A DNA stretch of 64,000 bases from Gelatiniphilus marinus. Its GTDB lineage: Bacteria; Bacteroidota; Bacteroidia; Flavobacteriales; Flavobacteriaceae. The notes below the pieces were generated by a model. The model was not told where the DNA came from. It saw nothing but the letters and a program-made list of their open reading frames with translations, and did not search any database. Location: assembly GCF_042678305.1 (NCBI RefSeq), contig NZ_JBHUDT010000002.1. One strand, 5' to 3'. Position 1 is the first letter of the stretch. The number at the start of each line of letters is the position of its first letter. Below are positions 62,947 to 64,000 of this stretch, piece after piece. A program made the translations under genes and the position numbers.

Positions 62947-63912
62947 TTATAGTATCATGTCCCGATACGGAATAAGGGTTTGGTAGCCTCTCGTTTTAAA
63001 GTAATTTTCAGGATTATCATTTGAAACCACTAAAATAAAATCTCCGCCCCAAGCACCAAGGCTTTTTAAGCCACCATTAAAATCGTTAAATAAACGCTCT
63101 TTTACGGGGTCCTGTTTAATTATTTTTGAAATAATGCTTTCATGTTTTTCAATAAGAGAAATAAAATCATCAAGTCTGTTACAAGTGATTATATTTTTAG
63201 TGATTTTGTTTATTTCTGAAATGGAGCCCGATAAATCAGACGTATTGTTTTTATACTGAGCAATCCCATCGCGACTATTTTGCTTTTGGTTTAGGTAAAC
63301 AAAGTATAAATTTTCTTTAAATGAAGGGTTAAAATCTACATCAACAACATTTCTCTTTTTATCATTACTAATTGCGAGAGAAATCGCATTGAGGCTGTTT
63401 AGTATTTGATAAGTAATTGGCGTATTGTGTTGCGCACAAGCAATATCGTAACCGCTGCCGCGAAATGTGTTTTCTAAAAGCTGGTAGGCATCAACTTTTG
63501 CCCATTGCGCCATATTGTTTATTAGGGTTGATGATGTGCCCAACCCCCAATGTCTTGGAAAATCTAATTTGGTGGTAATTTTAAAGCCTCCGTTACTATT
63601 TAAAAAATCAGGGTTAAGTTCTTTTGTGGCATTTAATATTTGAAGCAATCTGCCTGAAATAGTGTTGTCATTTCGAACGGAGTGAGAAATCTCATTATTA
63701 ATAATTTCAAAAGCATCCTCAAACCAAACCCTTCCTTTTTCATCCAAACTTTTCCAGATTAATTTGGATTCGCGTATAGATTCAATGTCTAACGATTGTC
63801 CGTATTTAGTTGGTATGGCTAACGATAAAGCACCGTCAAGCACTACATACTCACCCGTTAATAAAAGTTTTCCGTTTGAGTTAAATGATATGTTGTTTAA
63901 GTTTTTGGCCAT
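62947..63912 (-). CDS. GYDIA-family GHMP kinase
   Basis: A 321-residue GHMP kinase. It has the start FNSNGKLLLTGEYVVLDGALSLAIPTKYGQ, the phosphate loop WGLGTSSTLINNMA, the name-giving GSGYDIACAQHNTPITY and a final GAWGGDFILVVS. These resemble mevalonate-pathway kinases (mevalonate or phosphomevalonate kinase). The family lies next to a presumptive HMG-CoA reductase in flavobacteria. A 30-base repeat (63667-63696) is read in frame within it. Confidence 0.88.
   Translation of the reverse strand: MAKNLNNISFNSNGKLLLTGEYVVLDGALSLAIPTKYGQSLDIESIRESKLIWKSLDEKGRVWFEDAFEIINNEISHSVRNDNTISGRLLQILNATKELNPDFLNSNGGFKITTKLDFPRHWGLGTSSTLINNMAQWAKVDAYQLLENTFRGSGYDIACAQHNTPITYQILNSLNAISLAISNDKKRNVVDVDFNPSFKENLYFVYLNQKQNSRDGIAQYKNNTSDLSGSISEINKITKNIITCNRLDDFISLIEKHESIISKIIKQDPVKERLFNDFNGGLKSLGAWGGDFILVVSNDNPENYFKTRGYQTLIPYRDMIL
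63667..63696. repeat. REP-like repeat inside the GHMP kinase gene
   Basis: GTCATTTCGAACGGAGTGAG and the following AAATCTCATT is a repeat type common between genes in Bacteroidota. Here it lies in the coding frame and is read as NEISHSVRND. Confidence 0.5.
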
Positions 63913-63945
63913 TAGAGGTGTTGTATATGAAGCACTCGTGGTGTC

Positions 63946-64000
63946 TCAGGCACCATTACGTAACTTATTTAAAGCCTCAACAACCGCAGTATGCGTAACC
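63946..64000 (-). CDS. partial gene, 3' end (possibly class II HMG-CoA reductase)
   Basis: On the minus strand the last 17 codons read VTHTAVVEALNKLRNGA and end with TGA (63948-63946). The gene starts outside the window. The ending and the adjacency to the GHMP kinase suggest a degradative-type (class II) HMG-CoA reductase of the mevalonate pathway, but the piece is too short to be sure. Confidence 0.35.
   Translation of the reverse strand, partial: VTHTAVVEALNKLRNGA

Noticed and set aside
1..64000. CRISPR arrays, prophage genes or IS transposases
   Set aside because: No regularly spaced identical repeats of 24-40 bases and no integrase, transposase, capsid or Cas-like protein were found. 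The repeats seen are short, dispersed and intergenic.

Overview
This window is AT-rich chromosomal DNA from a member of the Flavobacteriaceae (Bacteroidota). Signs of this are a PorT-like type IX secretion protein, a large secreted protein with a type IX C-terminal sorting signal, a GLPGLI-family protein, a TamL-type BamA lipoprotein, a GYDIA-type GHMP kinase, several TAnnTTTG promoter boxes and the general lack of Shine-Dalgarno sites. A sulfatase hints at a life with sulfated polysaccharides, but this is weak evidence.

Layout. 1-0.9 kb: end of a sensor kinase and its LuxR-type response regulator. 1.1-6 kb: a BlaI/BlaR1-like regulatory operon with TPR and TonB_C-like downstream genes. 6-8.8 kb: sulfatase, PaiB-like and DUF1569 genes. 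8.9-20 kb: housekeeping genes (radC, deacetylase-like, HAD phosphatase, coiled-coil protein, Nif3, lpxK, hybrid kinase, lipA-gap). 20-28.8 kb: an Nramp-like transporter/ECF sigma/glycosyltransferase operon, an ECF sigma/anti-sigma pair, murB with an aminotransferase, an aspartyl protease and a DUF1573 protein. 29.2-31.9 kb: valS. 31.9-38 kb: an accessory stretch with an HTH regulator, a lipoprotein, a frameshifted gene and a 1076-residue secreted protein. 38-41.1 kb: pnp and rpsO. 41.2-46.7 kb: a PAS kinase and a second, AT-richer accessory block (outer membrane barrel, GLPGLI protein, acidic Cys peptide, thioredoxin-fold lipoprotein). 46.7-64 kb: a core block with accD, fbaA, tamL, an rRNA/tRNA methyltransferase, porT-ubiE, tRNA-Phe, coaX, an outer membrane protein, a TPR protein, lptC, a CNNM/CBS protein, a PpiD-like chaperone and a mevalonate-pathway-type GHMP kinase.

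How the parts fit. Much of the core set concerns the envelope: lipid A (lpxK), LPS transport (lptC), peptidoglycan (murB), outer membrane assembly (tamL, PpiD-like) and type IX secretion (porT), with central metabolism (gap, fbaA, lipA, accD, coaX, ubiE) and RNA and translation (pnp, rpsO, valS, tRNA-Phe).

The most unusual observations are: a second, decayed copy of the 3' end and terminator of pnp on the far side of the type IX gene; two inverted copies of an intergenic element with a compensated hairpin; a repeat inserted in frame in the GHMP kinase; a TonB_C-like domain in three copies in the BlaI/BlaR1 operon; an Nramp-like transporter without its metal motif; and two proteins (AccD and the CT398-like protein) that have lost their zinc-ribbon cysteines. 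All functional assignments come from reading motifs in the sequence. No database search was possible.
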